Assembly (NCBI GenBank): GCA_016205965.1
Contig: JACQSM010000032.1
Location: 1 to 9,694 of the forward strand
Direction of reading: 5' to 3'
Source: Candidatus Uhrbacteria bacterium
GTDB taxonomy: Bacteria; Patescibacteriota; Patescibacteriia; SG8-24
DNA: 9,694 nucleotides
Shown here: one piece after another, positions 1 to 6,280 of the stretch
How positions within the stretch are numbered: position 1 is the stretch's first letter
How the letters are laid out: each line of letters opens with the position of its first letter
Translations under genes and position numbers: made by a program
The notes under the pieces: generated by a model
What the model saw: the letters and a program-made list of their open reading frames with translations, nothing else
Database searches by the model: none
What the model was told of the DNA's origin: nothing

Positions 1-1206
1 ATCGGCGTCGGCGGCAGCGGCGGCTCGGCCGTCAACCGCATGATCGCCTCGAAGATCAAAGGCGTCGAATTCTTGGCGGCGAACACCGACGTCCAGGCGC
101 TTCATTATTCGCACGCCTCGGTCAAGGTTCATCTCGGCAAAGCTCTGACGCGCGGTCTCGGGGCCGGCATGGATCCGGAGGTCGGACGCAAGGCTGCCGA
201 GGAGAGCCAGAACGAACTCCGTGACGTCCTTAAGGGCGCCGATATGGTCTTCATCACCTGCGGCATGGGCGGCGGCACCGGCAGCGGCGCTTCGCCGGTC
301 ATCGCCGAAATCGCCAAGGACATGGGCGCACTCACCGTCGCCGTCGTCACCAAGCCGTTCCTATTCGAGGGCCGACAGCGCACCGAGATCGCCGAACGCG
401 CCTACGCCGAGCTGGCCGAGAAGGTCGACACCATCGTCGTCATTCCCAACGAGCGCATCCTCCAGATCGTCGACAAGAAGACGCCGCTTTTGGAAGCTTT
501 CGACACCGTCGATGACGTGCTGCGCCAGGGCGTCCAAGGCATCTCCGAGCTCATCACCATTCCCGGACTCATCAACGTCGACTTCGCCGACGTCAAGGCG
601 ATCATGACCAACCAGGGCTCGGCCCTCATGGGCATCGGCCGGGCCGGCGGCGAGAATCGCGCGGTCGAAGCCGCCAAGGCCGCCGTTTCCAGCCCTCTCC
701 TGGAGGTCGCCATCGACGGCGCCAAGGGCATCCTTTTCACCGTCACCGGCGGTCCGAATCTCTCGATGCACGAAGTTTCCGAAGCCGCCCGCGTCATCAC
801 GGCCTCGGCTGACGCCTCGGCCAAGGTCATCTTCGGCGCCGTCATCGACGAGGGCATGAAGGACGACGTCAAAATCTGCGTCATCGCCACCGGTTTCGAG
901 AACGGCGAGAAGCCCCGGGTCGAGAAGCGGGCGCTGGAAGATTCGTCGTATTCCACCAACCGTTTCCTCAAGAAAGAACCGGTCGCCGCCGCGCCGGCCC
1001 CCGAGCCGAAACCGGTCGCTCCGGTGCGCCAGGCGGTTGCCGAAGAACCTGAAGCCGAAGAACCCGCCCCGGTGAAGACCTTTGCCAAGCGCATGATTCC
1101 GTCCCGTCCGGTTGAGAAGACGCCGCAGCCGGTCGCGGTCGCCGCGGCCGCCGGCGACGAGGAGGACGTCGAAATTCCGGCTTTCATCAGGCGAAAGATG
1201 CTGTGA
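1..1206 (+). CDS. ftsZ: Cell division protein FtsZ, 5' end missing
   Basis: FtsZ is the tubulin-like GTPase that polymerises into the cytoplasmic Z-ring and organises division. The reading frame is already open at base 1, so the gene starts upstream; 401 codons are visible, counted here from base 1. The first residues form the glycine-rich nucleotide loop (IGVGGSGGSAVNRMI). The tubulin signature GGGTGSG lies at residues 90-96 (bases 268-288). The T7 synergy loop follows as NVDFADVKAIM. The GTPase core ends near residue 300 (ICVIATGF), followed by a flexible linker of about 90 residues rich in Pro, Ala, Glu and Lys. The C-terminal partner-binding peptide is EIPAFIRRKML (391-401). Probably only a short N-terminal piece is missing. 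The loop sequence and tail resemble FtsZ of Patescibacteria, from memory. A GC-rich hairpin follows the stop and nrdR begins 40 bp later on the same strand. Family identity is essentially certain. Confidence 0.97.
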   Translation: MGVGGSGGSAVNRMIASKIKGVEFLAANTDVQALHYSHASVKVHLGKALTRGLGAGMDPEVGRKAAEESQNELRDVLKGADMVFITCGMGGGTGSGASPVIAEIAKDMGALTVAVVTKPFLFEGRQRTEIAERAYAELAEKVDTIVVIPNERILQIVDKKTPLLEAFDTVDDVLRQGVQGISELITIPGLINVDFADVKAIMTNQGSALMGIGRAGGENRAVEAAKAAVSSPLLEVAIDGAKGILFTVTGGPNLSMHEVSEAARVITASADASAKVIFGAVIDEGMKDDVKICVIATGFENGEKPRVEKRALEDSSYSTNRFLKKEPVAAAPAPEPKPVAPVRQAVAEEPEAEEPAPVKTFAKRMIPSRPVEKTPQPVAVAAAAGDEEDVEIPAFIRRKML

Positions 1207-1218
1207 TTAAAGACGGAG

Positions 1219-1240
1219 GGCGGGCTTTAGCCCGCCTTCT
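1219..1240 (+). terminator. Hairpin between ftsZ and nrdR, possible weak terminator or translation element
   Basis: GGCGGGC (1219-1225) pairs perfectly with GCCCGCC (1230-1236) around a TTTA loop, and is followed by TTCT. The pyrimidine run is short, so this is a weak intrinsic terminator at best. The nrdR start codon lies only 10 nt after the stem. GGAG at 1215-1218 sits just before the stem. The hairpin may therefore attenuate ftsZ transcription, or present a Shine-Dalgarno sequence to nrdR (see findings). Confidence 0.55.
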
Positions 1241-1246
1241 CTGGTT

Positions 1247-1714
1247 ATGCGTTGTCCCGTTTGCAACTTCAGCGATACCAAAGTAGTCGACTCCCGCATG
1301 ACCGGCGACGGCCTCCGGATTCGCCGCCGCCGCGAGTGCATGAAGTGCGGCTACCGATTCTCGACCTTCGAAGAGGTCGAGATTTTGGATGTCTCGGTCG
1401 TCAAGCGCGATGGCCGCCGCGAACCCTATCTGCGCGAGAAGCTCGAGAACGGGCTGCGCAAGGCGCTCGAAAAGCGGCCTTTCACCGGCGAACGCTTCAA
1501 GTCGCTGGTCGGCTCGATCGAGCGCGACATCCAGAAAAAGAAAAAGGCCGAGCTCACCAGCCGGGAGATCGGCGAAATCGTCATGAAGCGGCTGCGCCAG
1601 TTCGACACCATCGCCTATATCCGCTTCGCCTCGGTCTACCGTTCGTTCACCGACGTCAAGACCTTCCAGGACGAGATCGACAAGCTCATGGCCGGCCGGA
1701 TCAAGAAGGCCTAG
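1247..1714 (+). CDS. nrdR: Transcriptional repressor NrdR
   Basis: NrdR is a nucleotide-sensing repressor of ribonucleotide reductase genes; it reads the ATP/dATP balance and binds paired NrdR boxes. The 155-residue product has the family's usual length. An N-terminal zinc ribbon is complete: C3-P-V-C6 and C31-M-K-C34, with the arginine-rich stretch RIRRRR (24-29) between them. The ATP-cone domain covers roughly residues 49-139, starting at VVKRDGRREPY and including the conserved FDTIAYIRFASVYRSF segment. The start is fixed by the family's MRCPxC N-terminus, although no Shine-Dalgarno sequence lies at normal distance. It is co-oriented with ftsZ and followed 37 bp later by pyk. No nrd target gene is in this window, so its targets must be elsewhere. 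Confidence 0.97.
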   Translation: MRCPVCNFSDTKVVDSRMTGDGLRIRRRRECMKCGYRFSTFEEVEILDVSVVKRDGRREPYLREKLENGLRKALEKRPFTGERFKSLVGSIERDIQKKKKAELTSREIGEIVMKRLRQFDTIAYIRFASVYRSFTDVKTFQDEIDKLMAGRIKKA

Positions 1715-1723
1715 ACAGTCTTG

Positions 1724-1732
1724 TGGTATACT
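1724..1732 (+). promoter_or_regulatory. Putative extended -10 promoter for pyk
   Basis: TGGTATACT in the nrdR-pyk gap matches an extended -10 element (TGnTATAAT-like). No convincing -35 hexamer is found 16-18 bp upstream, which is acceptable for an extended -10 promoter. Transcription would start near 1739, leaving only about 13 nt before the pyk ATG. A small hairpin (CTGGC 1731-1735 with GCCAG 1743-1747) overlaps this stretch. Confidence 0.45.
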
Positions 1733-1751
1733 GGCAGCGAACGCCAGAGTT

Positions 1752-3191
1752 ATGCATCAGGTAAAACGGACCAAGATTTTTTGTACCATCGGACCGGCCT
1801 CGGACCGGCCCAAAATGCTGGAAGCCTTCATCAAGGCGGGCATGAACGTCGCCCGGCTCAATTTTTCGCATGGCACGCACGACGACCACGCCGAGCTGAT
1901 TCGGCGCCTCCGGGCGGCCTCGCGCAATCTCGACGAGCCGATCGCCATTCTCCAAGACCTCCAAGGCCCGAAGATCCGCGTCGGCGATCTTCCCAAGGAG
2001 GGAGTCGATCTCAAGCCCGGCACCAGCGTCATTTTCACCACCGATCCCAAAGCCAAGCTGCCCAAGATTCCCATGGGTTTCGCGCAGCTGCATAAGGATG
2101 TCAAAAAAGGGGACCGTATTTTGCTCGATGACGGCCTGCTCGAGGTCATGGTTCGCGGCGTCAAAGGACGCGATCTCGTCTGCGAAGTCATCATCGGCGG
2201 CAAACTCACGTCGCATAAGGGATTCAACGTGCCGACCGCGTCCCTTTCGGTTTCGGCCATCACCGAAAAGGACAAGCTGGATCTGAAGTTCGGCGTCGCT
2301 AACGACGTCGACTGGGTGGCTCTGTCGTTCGTGCGCACCGCCAAGGAGATCGAGGATCTGCGCAAATTGATCCGCCGCTACGAAAAAGAACTCAAGAAGA
2401 AGACCGCCAATCCGATCAGGATCATCGCCAAGATCGAAAAGCACGAGGCTATCCGGAACATCGACTCGATCATCAAGGCGGTCGACGGTATCATGGTGGC
2501 GCGCGGCGACCTCGGCATCGAGACGCCGGCCGAGGACGTGCCGCTGGTGCAGAAGATGCTGATCAAAAAATGCCTGGCCGCATCCAAGCCGGTCGTCGTT
2601 GCGACCCAGATGCTCGACTCGATGATCCGCAACCCGCGCCCGACCCGGGCCGAAGTCTCGGATGTCGCCAACGCCGTCATCGACCATACCGACGCCGTCA
2701 TGCTCTCGGGCGAATCGGCCAGCGGCAAGTATCCGCTGCAGGCGGTCAAGACCATGGCCAAGATCGTCATGCAGACCGAGGCCTCGCCGTTCGACAACAT
2801 GGCGCCCGGCTTCGGCACGGCCGGCGGTTCGACTTCGATCGCCATGGGCGAAATCGCCGGCCTTCTCGCGATTGACGCCAAGGCCGACGCCATCGTCGTC
2901 ACCACCAAATCCGGCGGTTCAGCCAAGGTCGTCAGCCGCTGCCGGGCCGAACTGCCCGTTTATGCCGTGACCGACGATCCTCGGGTCTGCCGCCAGCTGG
3001 CCGTGTCCTGGGGCGTCCGACCGTTCGTCGTCCGCGAATACGCCACCTTGGCCGGACTGGTCGCCGGATCGATCGCGCATCTCAAGGCAAAAAAAATGCT
3101 CAAGAAGGGCAACAAGATCATCGTCGTCGCCGGTGACCCGGTCGGGAAGTCGGGCAACGTGAACGTCGTCGAGATCAAAGAGGTGCCGTAA
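1752..3191 (+). CDS. pyk: Pyruvate kinase
   Basis: Pyruvate kinase transfers phosphate from phosphoenolpyruvate to ADP, the last ATP-forming step of glycolysis, in the cytoplasm. The 479-residue protein has the standard bacterial length and domain order. The N-terminal part opens with TKIFCTIGPAS, and substrate-binding R35 and N37 lie in ARLNFSHG. The B domain follows at roughly residues 70-170. The active site shows the catalytic lysine K227 and metal ligand E229 in IAKIEK, with a second metal ligand, D253, in MVARGDLG. The helix region NPRPTRAEVSDVANAV is intact. The C-terminal domain ends in a complete GDPVGKSGNVNVVEI stretch. ATG 1752 gives the expected N-terminus, but no Shine-Dalgarno sequence precedes it. 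The gene ends 4 bp before the large inverted repeat and converges with kimA. Many pyruvate kinases need K+; whether this one does was not resolved. Confidence 0.97.
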   Translation: MHQVKRTKIFCTIGPASDRPKMLEAFIKAGMNVARLNFSHGTHDDHAELIRRLRAASRNLDEPIAILQDLQGPKIRVGDLPKEGVDLKPGTSVIFTTDPKAKLPKIPMGFAQLHKDVKKGDRILLDDGLLEVMVRGVKGRDLVCEVIIGGKLTSHKGFNVPTASLSVSAITEKDKLDLKFGVANDVDWVALSFVRTAKEIEDLRKLIRRYEKELKKKTANPIRIIAKIEKHEAIRNIDSIIKAVDGIMVARGDLGIETPAEDVPLVQKMLIKKCLAASKPVVVATQMLDSMIRNPRPTRAEVSDVANAVIDHTDAVMLSGESASGKYPLQAVKTMAKIVMQTEASPFDNMAPGFGTAGGSTSIAMGEIAGLLAIDAKADAIVVTTKSGGSAKVVSRCRAELPVYAVTDDPRVCRQLAVSWGVRPFVVREYATLAGLVAGSIAHLKAKKMLKKGNKIIVVAGDPVGKSGNVNVVEIKEVP

Positions 3192-3208
3192 GAAGGAAAA
3201 GAAAGGCC

Positions 3209-3230
3209 ACCCCGGCTGGGGGTCGCTTTT
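3209..3230 (+). terminator. Terminator-like hairpin within the left repeat arm, downstream of pyk
   Basis: Within the left arm, ACCCC (3209-3213) pairs with GGGGT (3219-3223) around GGCTG, and TCGCTTTT follows. This resembles an intrinsic terminator for pyk that would act before the full inverted repeat is transcribed. The stem is only 5 bp, so the strength is uncertain. The right arm presents the same sequence to leftward transcripts from kimA. Confidence 0.45.
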
Positions 3231-3328
3231 GCAGATACTCCGCAGGCGCGCCAGCTGGTCCCGTCCGAAGGACGGGTGGCGCGCCGAGGCGTAGGGCGGG
3301 CCGCGCCGGCGGCCAGACCCGTGTCTGC

Positions 3329-3350
3329 AAAAGCGACCCCCAGCCGGGGT
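3329..3350 (-). terminator. Terminator-like hairpin within the right repeat arm, downstream of kimA
   Basis: Read on the - strand, the right arm is identical to the left arm read on the + strand. It therefore offers kimA transcripts the same ACCCC/GGGGT hairpin followed by TCGCTTTT. The hairpin starts about 17 bp beyond the kimA stop codon. Strength is uncertain for the same reason as its twin. Confidence 0.45.
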
Positions 3351-3366
3351 GGCCTTTCTTTTCATT

Positions 3367-5175
3367 TTATTGCAGCTGAATCGGCACGCTCACGACCGCG
3401 ACCCGCTCGTGGAGCAGCGCGTTCTTGATGCGCGAGGCTATGTGGTTGTGGAGCAGGAGCTGCCACCAGTGCGGGCAGACGAACTCGGGCAGGATGACGG
3501 TGATGGCCGCCTGCGGGTGCTGATGCTCGATCTCTCGGACGTAGTGGAGCAGGATGTCGACGACCTGGCGGTAGGGCGAGGGCGTGATGATGAGCGGGAT
3601 GTCCATGCCCCAGCGATCCCATTTTTCGCGGATCTCGGCGCTGTCGCGTTCGTCGAGGCTGATGTGCAGCGCCTTGATCATCGTCGGCTTGAGCGTTTTG
3701 GCGTAGCGGGCCGCGGCCACCGTGCCTTTGTGGATGTCGCCGATGAACATGATGACGTAGTGCTCGTTCGGAATCGGCGCTTCGATCACCTGGCCCAAGG
3801 TCAGCGCGGTTCGCAGATGGGTGTAGTGGCGGCGGATGCCGAGCATGGCCGCGACCAGGATCGGCACGACCACCAGGATCGCCCAGGCGCCATGCCAGAA
3901 TTTCGCGGCCGTCAGGATCACCAGAACGACGGTCGTCACCAGTCCGCCGGCTAAGTTCAATGTCGCGTAGCCGCGCCAGCCGGCGTCTTTTTCGCTGATC
4001 CATTTTTTGACCAGGCCGAACTGCGAGAGCGCGAAACCGGTGAAGACGCCGATGGCGTAAAGGGGGATCAGGCGGTGGGTGTCGCCGCCGAAACCGGCGA
4101 TCAGCAAGGCGGAAAACAGCGCCAGGAGCATGATGCCGTTCGAGAACACCAGGCGGTCGCCCATGTTGACCAGCTGGATCGGCAGATATTTGTCGCGAGC
4201 CAGGATCGAAGCCAGGCGCGGGAAGCCGGCGAAGCTGGTGTTGGCCGCCATGAGCAGGATCAGCGCGGTCGAGCACTGCACCAGATAATAGAGGAAACCG
4301 TGATCGAACAGGCGGCGGGCGATCTGCGACACGACCGTTTCGCCTTCGACCGGGACGATGCCCATCATTCGGGCCAGGAAGGTGATGCCCAAGAACAGCA
4401 CCGCCAGGATTCCGCCCATGACGAACAGGGTGGTCCTGGCGTTTTTGGCTTCGGGTTTCTGGAACGCTTGGACGCCGTTCGAAATCGCCTCGATGCCGGT
4501 CAGGGCGGCGCAGCCGGATGCGAACGCGTGGAGGACGAGCAGCCAGGTGATCGCTTCGCTTCCGGACGCCGGTGCTTGGGCGAACGGGGCCCCGCTCGCC
4601 AGCTTCCAGACGCCGGCCAGGATCATCAGGCCGGCGCTGCCGACGAAGAGATAGGCCGGCACGGTGAAGAGTCTGCCGGATTCGCGCAGGCCGCGCAGAT
4701 TGCCGATAGTGATGACGGCGAGGACGAGGACGCCCAGCAGGACGCGTTCGGGATAGAGGTTGGGGAAGGCCGAGGTGATGGCGGCGACGCCGGCGCTGAC
4801 CGAGACGGCCGCCGTCAATATGTAGTCGATCAGGAGAGACGCGCCGGCGATCAGACCCCAGCCGTGCCCCAGGTTTTCTTTGGCCACGATATACGCGCCG
4901 CCGCCCGAGGGGTAGGCGCGGATCGTCTGACCGTAGGAGGTGACGATGATGCCCAAGAGGACGGCGATGGCCGCCGCGACCGGCAACGCCAAGGACATGC
5001 CGGCCGAACCGGCGAGCACCAGGACGAGCAGGATTTCCTCGGTAGCGTAGGCGGTAGAGGAGAGGGCGTCGGACGAGAAGATCGCCAGGGCCGCTCTCTT
5101 TGTCAGCCGTTCGTCGGAGGTTTGGATCGTTTTGAGGGGCCGGCCGACTAAAAGCCGCTTTACGACACTTGGCAT
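3367..5175 (-). CDS. kimA: KimA-type high-affinity potassium importer (APC superfamily)
   Basis: This 602-residue protein closely resembles Bacillus subtilis KimA (formerly YdaO), a proton-coupled K+ importer of the plasma membrane inhibited by c-di-AMP. The N-terminal pattern KRLLVGRPLK...LTKRAALAIFSSDALSSTAYATEEIL is characteristic. Residues reported in KimA to line the K+ path (recalled as D36, Y43, D117, T121) are present here at exactly the same numbers: D36 and Y43 in SSDALSSTAY, D117 and T121 in IDYILT. T226 in ALTGIEA may match KimA T230. About twelve hydrophobic segments fill residues 45-455, and a soluble C-terminal domain follows (about 470-602, YVIMFIGDIHKGT onward). ATG 5175 matches the family N-terminus, with AAGG 7 nt upstream. 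It converges on pyk across the inverted repeat and diverges from the hydrolase gene at 5304. A general amino-acid permease is the less likely alternative. Confidence 0.9.
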   Translation of the reverse strand: MPSVVKRLLVGRPLKTIQTSDERLTKRAALAIFSSDALSSTAYATEEILLVLVLAGSAGMSLALPVAAAIAVLLGIIVTSYGQTIRAYPSGGGAYIVAKENLGHGWGLIAGASLLIDYILTAAVSVSAGVAAITSAFPNLYPERVLLGVLVLAVITIGNLRGLRESGRLFTVPAYLFVGSAGLMILAGVWKLASGAPFAQAPASGSEAITWLLVLHAFASGCAALTGIEAISNGVQAFQKPEAKNARTTLFVMGGILAVLFLGITFLARMMGIVPVEGETVVSQIARRLFDHGFLYYLVQCSTALILLMAANTSFAGFPRLASILARDKYLPIQLVNMGDRLVFSNGIMLLALFSALLIAGFGGDTHRLIPLYAIGVFTGFALSQFGLVKKWISEKDAGWRGYATLNLAGGLVTTVVLVILTAAKFWHGAWAILVVVPILVAAMLGIRRHYTHLRTALTLGQVIEAPIPNEHYVIMFIGDIHKGTVAAARYAKTLKPTMIKALHISLDERDSAEIREKWDRWGMDIPLIITPSPYRQVVDILLHYVREIEHQHPQAAITVILPEFVCPHWWQLLLHNHIASRIKNALLHERVAVVSVPIQLQ

Positions 5176-5186
5176 AGAACGGCCTT

Positions 5187-5215
5187 ACTGTAGCCAAAAA
5201 CGGCCTGATGGGCAA
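5187..5215 (-). promoter_or_regulatory. Possible kimA promoter
   Basis: On the - strand, TTGCCC (complement of 5210-5215) and TACAGT (complement of 5187-5192) are separated by 17 bp. This would start transcription only about 5 nt before the kimA ATG, making a nearly leaderless message. The AAGG at 7 nt from the start argues instead for a longer leader from another promoter. Confidence 0.3.
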
Positions 5216-5242
5216 TGGTCGCGGGACAGTTCGAGAGGCAGG

Positions 5243-5270
5243 TTGACAAGCGGCCGAAAAAGCGTATACC
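5243..5270 (+). promoter_or_regulatory. Sigma-70-type promoter for the aspartoacylase-family gene
   Basis: A perfect -35 TTGACA (5243-5248) is followed after 16 bp by TATACC (5265-5270). The expected start near 5277 gives a leader of about 27 nt, with a clear Shine-Dalgarno AAGGGG at 5291-5296, 7 nt before the ATG. Confidence 0.75.
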
Positions 5271-5303
5271 TACCCTACGGTCATTGAGAAAAGGGGATCA
5301 ACG

Positions 5304-6197
5304 ATGAAACCAGAGCTGTTGGCCGATGAGGTTGAGAAGTTTTCCGCCGACGCGCCCGGCCCGACGATCGCCATCGTCGGCGGCGTCCATGGCAACGAAC
5401 GCACCGGCATCGCCGTCGTTCGAAAATTGCGCCGCAAGTTCGAAAGCGGCGAACTGGAACTTGCCGCCGGAGCGCTGATCCTGGCCCTGGGCAACCTGCT
5501 GGCTATGAAGCGCCAGACGCGCGGCTCCATGCCCGGCGCCAATCTCAACGCCTGTTTTTCCAAGGCCGTACTCACCGGTGCCGGCGACGGTTATGAGGAA
5601 CGCCGGGCCCGCGAACTGGCCCGGGTGTTCGAGACGGTGCAGCTCGGGATCGATCTCCACGCCACTAATTCGCTCTCCGAGCCATTCGCCGTCGTGCAAC
5701 GATTGCCGACGGCGGCCGATCTGCGGGTCCTGCGGCTGCTGGACTTCGAACGCGGGATCTCCGATCCGAGCTGGATCTTCGCCGGCGAAGCTGTCACCCT
5801 CGACGAGTTCTTCGCCGCGCGCGGCTCCGGCATCTGCTACGAGACAGGCTGTGCAGATGCGACCTCGAAAGCCGATGCCGTCGTAGCGGAGATGATCGCC
5901 GTCATGGCGGACGGCGGCTGGATCCGCGGCACGTCCGCGCACCGGTTCACGCCGCGCCGGAAGGAGTGGTACTTGCTGCGGGAGAGCATCATGGTCACGG
6001 CGCGCGGTTTCGAGTTCGCGCCCGGCGTCGGCGAGTATAATTTCCAGCGCATCCGCGCCAAGCAGCTTATCGGCCATCACGGAGACGAGCCGCTCCGCGT
6101 CAAAGACGATGCGCTGCTGGTGTTTCCGAAGCCGGCCCACCTGCGTTTCGTCGGCCAACAGGCCGGCTATCTGGCCGAACCCTACGCGCGTATCTGA
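5304..6197 (+). CDS. Succinylglutamate desuccinylase/aspartoacylase family zinc hydrolase
   Basis: This 297-residue protein belongs to the AstE/AspA group of the M14 metallo-carboxypeptidase fold, which hydrolyses amide bonds of N-acyl amino acids. Zinc ligands H29 and E32 are in GGVHGNERTG, the third ligand H119 in GIDLHAT, and the likely catalytic E180 in CYETG. The motif that normally reads DLNRxF is GANLNACF here (78-85), so the arginine that usually holds the substrate carboxylate is missing at position 83. Substrate is therefore open, and calling it AstE or aspartoacylase would be overreach. No other arginine-degradation (ast) gene is nearby. The start is well supported by the AAGGGG ribosome site and a TTGACA promoter. 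It is monocistronic: a promoter in front, an intrinsic terminator behind, and convergent zur downstream. No signal peptide is seen, so it is likely cytoplasmic. Confidence 0.88.
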   Translation: MKPELLADEVEKFSADAPGPTIAIVGGVHGNERTGIAVVRKLRRKFESGELELAAGALILALGNLLAMKRQTRGSMPGANLNACFSKAVLTGAGDGYEERRARELARVFETVQLGIDLHATNSLSEPFAVVQRLPTAADLRVLRLLDFERGISDPSWIFAGEAVTLDEFFAARGSGICYETGCADATSKADAVVAEMIAVMADGGWIRGTSAHRFTPRRKEWYLLRESIMVTARGFEFAPGVGEYNFQRIRAKQLIGHHGDEPLRVKDDALLVFPKPAHLRFVGQQAGYLAEPYARI

Positions 6198-6218
6198 AGA
6201 GGCTCCGCGATTCCGACG

Positions 6219-6243
6219 CCCCGACGATGATCGGGGATTTTTT
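6219..6243 (+). terminator. Intrinsic terminator of the aspartoacylase-family gene
   Basis: CCCCGA (6219-6224) pairs with TCGGGG (6231-6236) around a 6-nt loop, followed by A and a run of six T (6238-6243). This is a textbook rho-independent terminator, 21 bp after the stop codon. Confidence 0.9.
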
Positions 6244-6252
6244 ATTGCCCCG

Positions 6253-6276
6253 AAAACCCGGGGCCTTGGCCCGGGG
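6253..6276 (-). terminator. Intrinsic terminator of zur
   Basis: CCCGGGGCC (6257-6265) and GGCCCGGGG (6268-6276) form a stem with one internal mismatch and a 2-nt apex. On the - strand a TTTT run follows (complement of 6253-6256). It begins 4 bp beyond the zur stop and stands back to back with the terminator of the neighbouring convergent gene. Confidence 0.65.
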
Positions 6277-6280
6277 AGTG

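Larger units (their letters stand above)
3196..3363. repeat. 40-bp perfect inverted repeat flanking a structured 88-nt core between pyk and kimA
   Basis: The left arm 3196-3235 is the exact reverse complement of the right arm 3324-3363, 40 bp with no mismatch. In RNA the stem extends to about 43 pairs through a U-G pair and two more (3236-3238 with 3321-3323). The core holds two further hairpins. One is a compound stem: GGCGCGCCA 3245-3253 with TGGCGCGCC 3277-3285, capped by CCCGTCC-GAA-GGACGGG (3260-3276). The other is GGCCGC-GCCG-GCGGCC (3299-3314). The outer arm ends are A-rich on one side and T-rich on the other, as in a bidirectional intrinsic terminator. The element begins 4 bp after the pyk stop and ends 3 bp before the kimA stop. 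No clear target-site duplication flanks it and no protein is encoded. Termination is likely; a mobile origin (MITE-like) or small RNA is possible. Confidence 0.9.

Noticed and set aside
3236..3323. Invertible DNA switch between the 40-bp arms
   Set aside because: The core holds no recognisable promoter or coding end, and no recombinase gene is nearby; flipping it would change nothing obvious.
4075..5151. Long + strand open frame (358 codons) opposite kimA
   Set aside because: Its product is a low-complexity mix of Gly, Asp, Glu, Gln and Arg, as expected for the reverse reading of GC-rich membrane-protein codons; kimA on the other strand matches a known family along its length.
3362..5215. 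- strand open frame of 617 codons overlapping kimA in another frame
   Set aside because: Arg/Pro/His-rich shadow of the kimA frame; no family motif.
5176..5303. ydaO-type c-di-AMP riboswitch upstream of kimA
   Set aside because: The gap is shorter than that riboswitch plus expression platform and already carries the divergent gene's promoter; no matching motif was seen.
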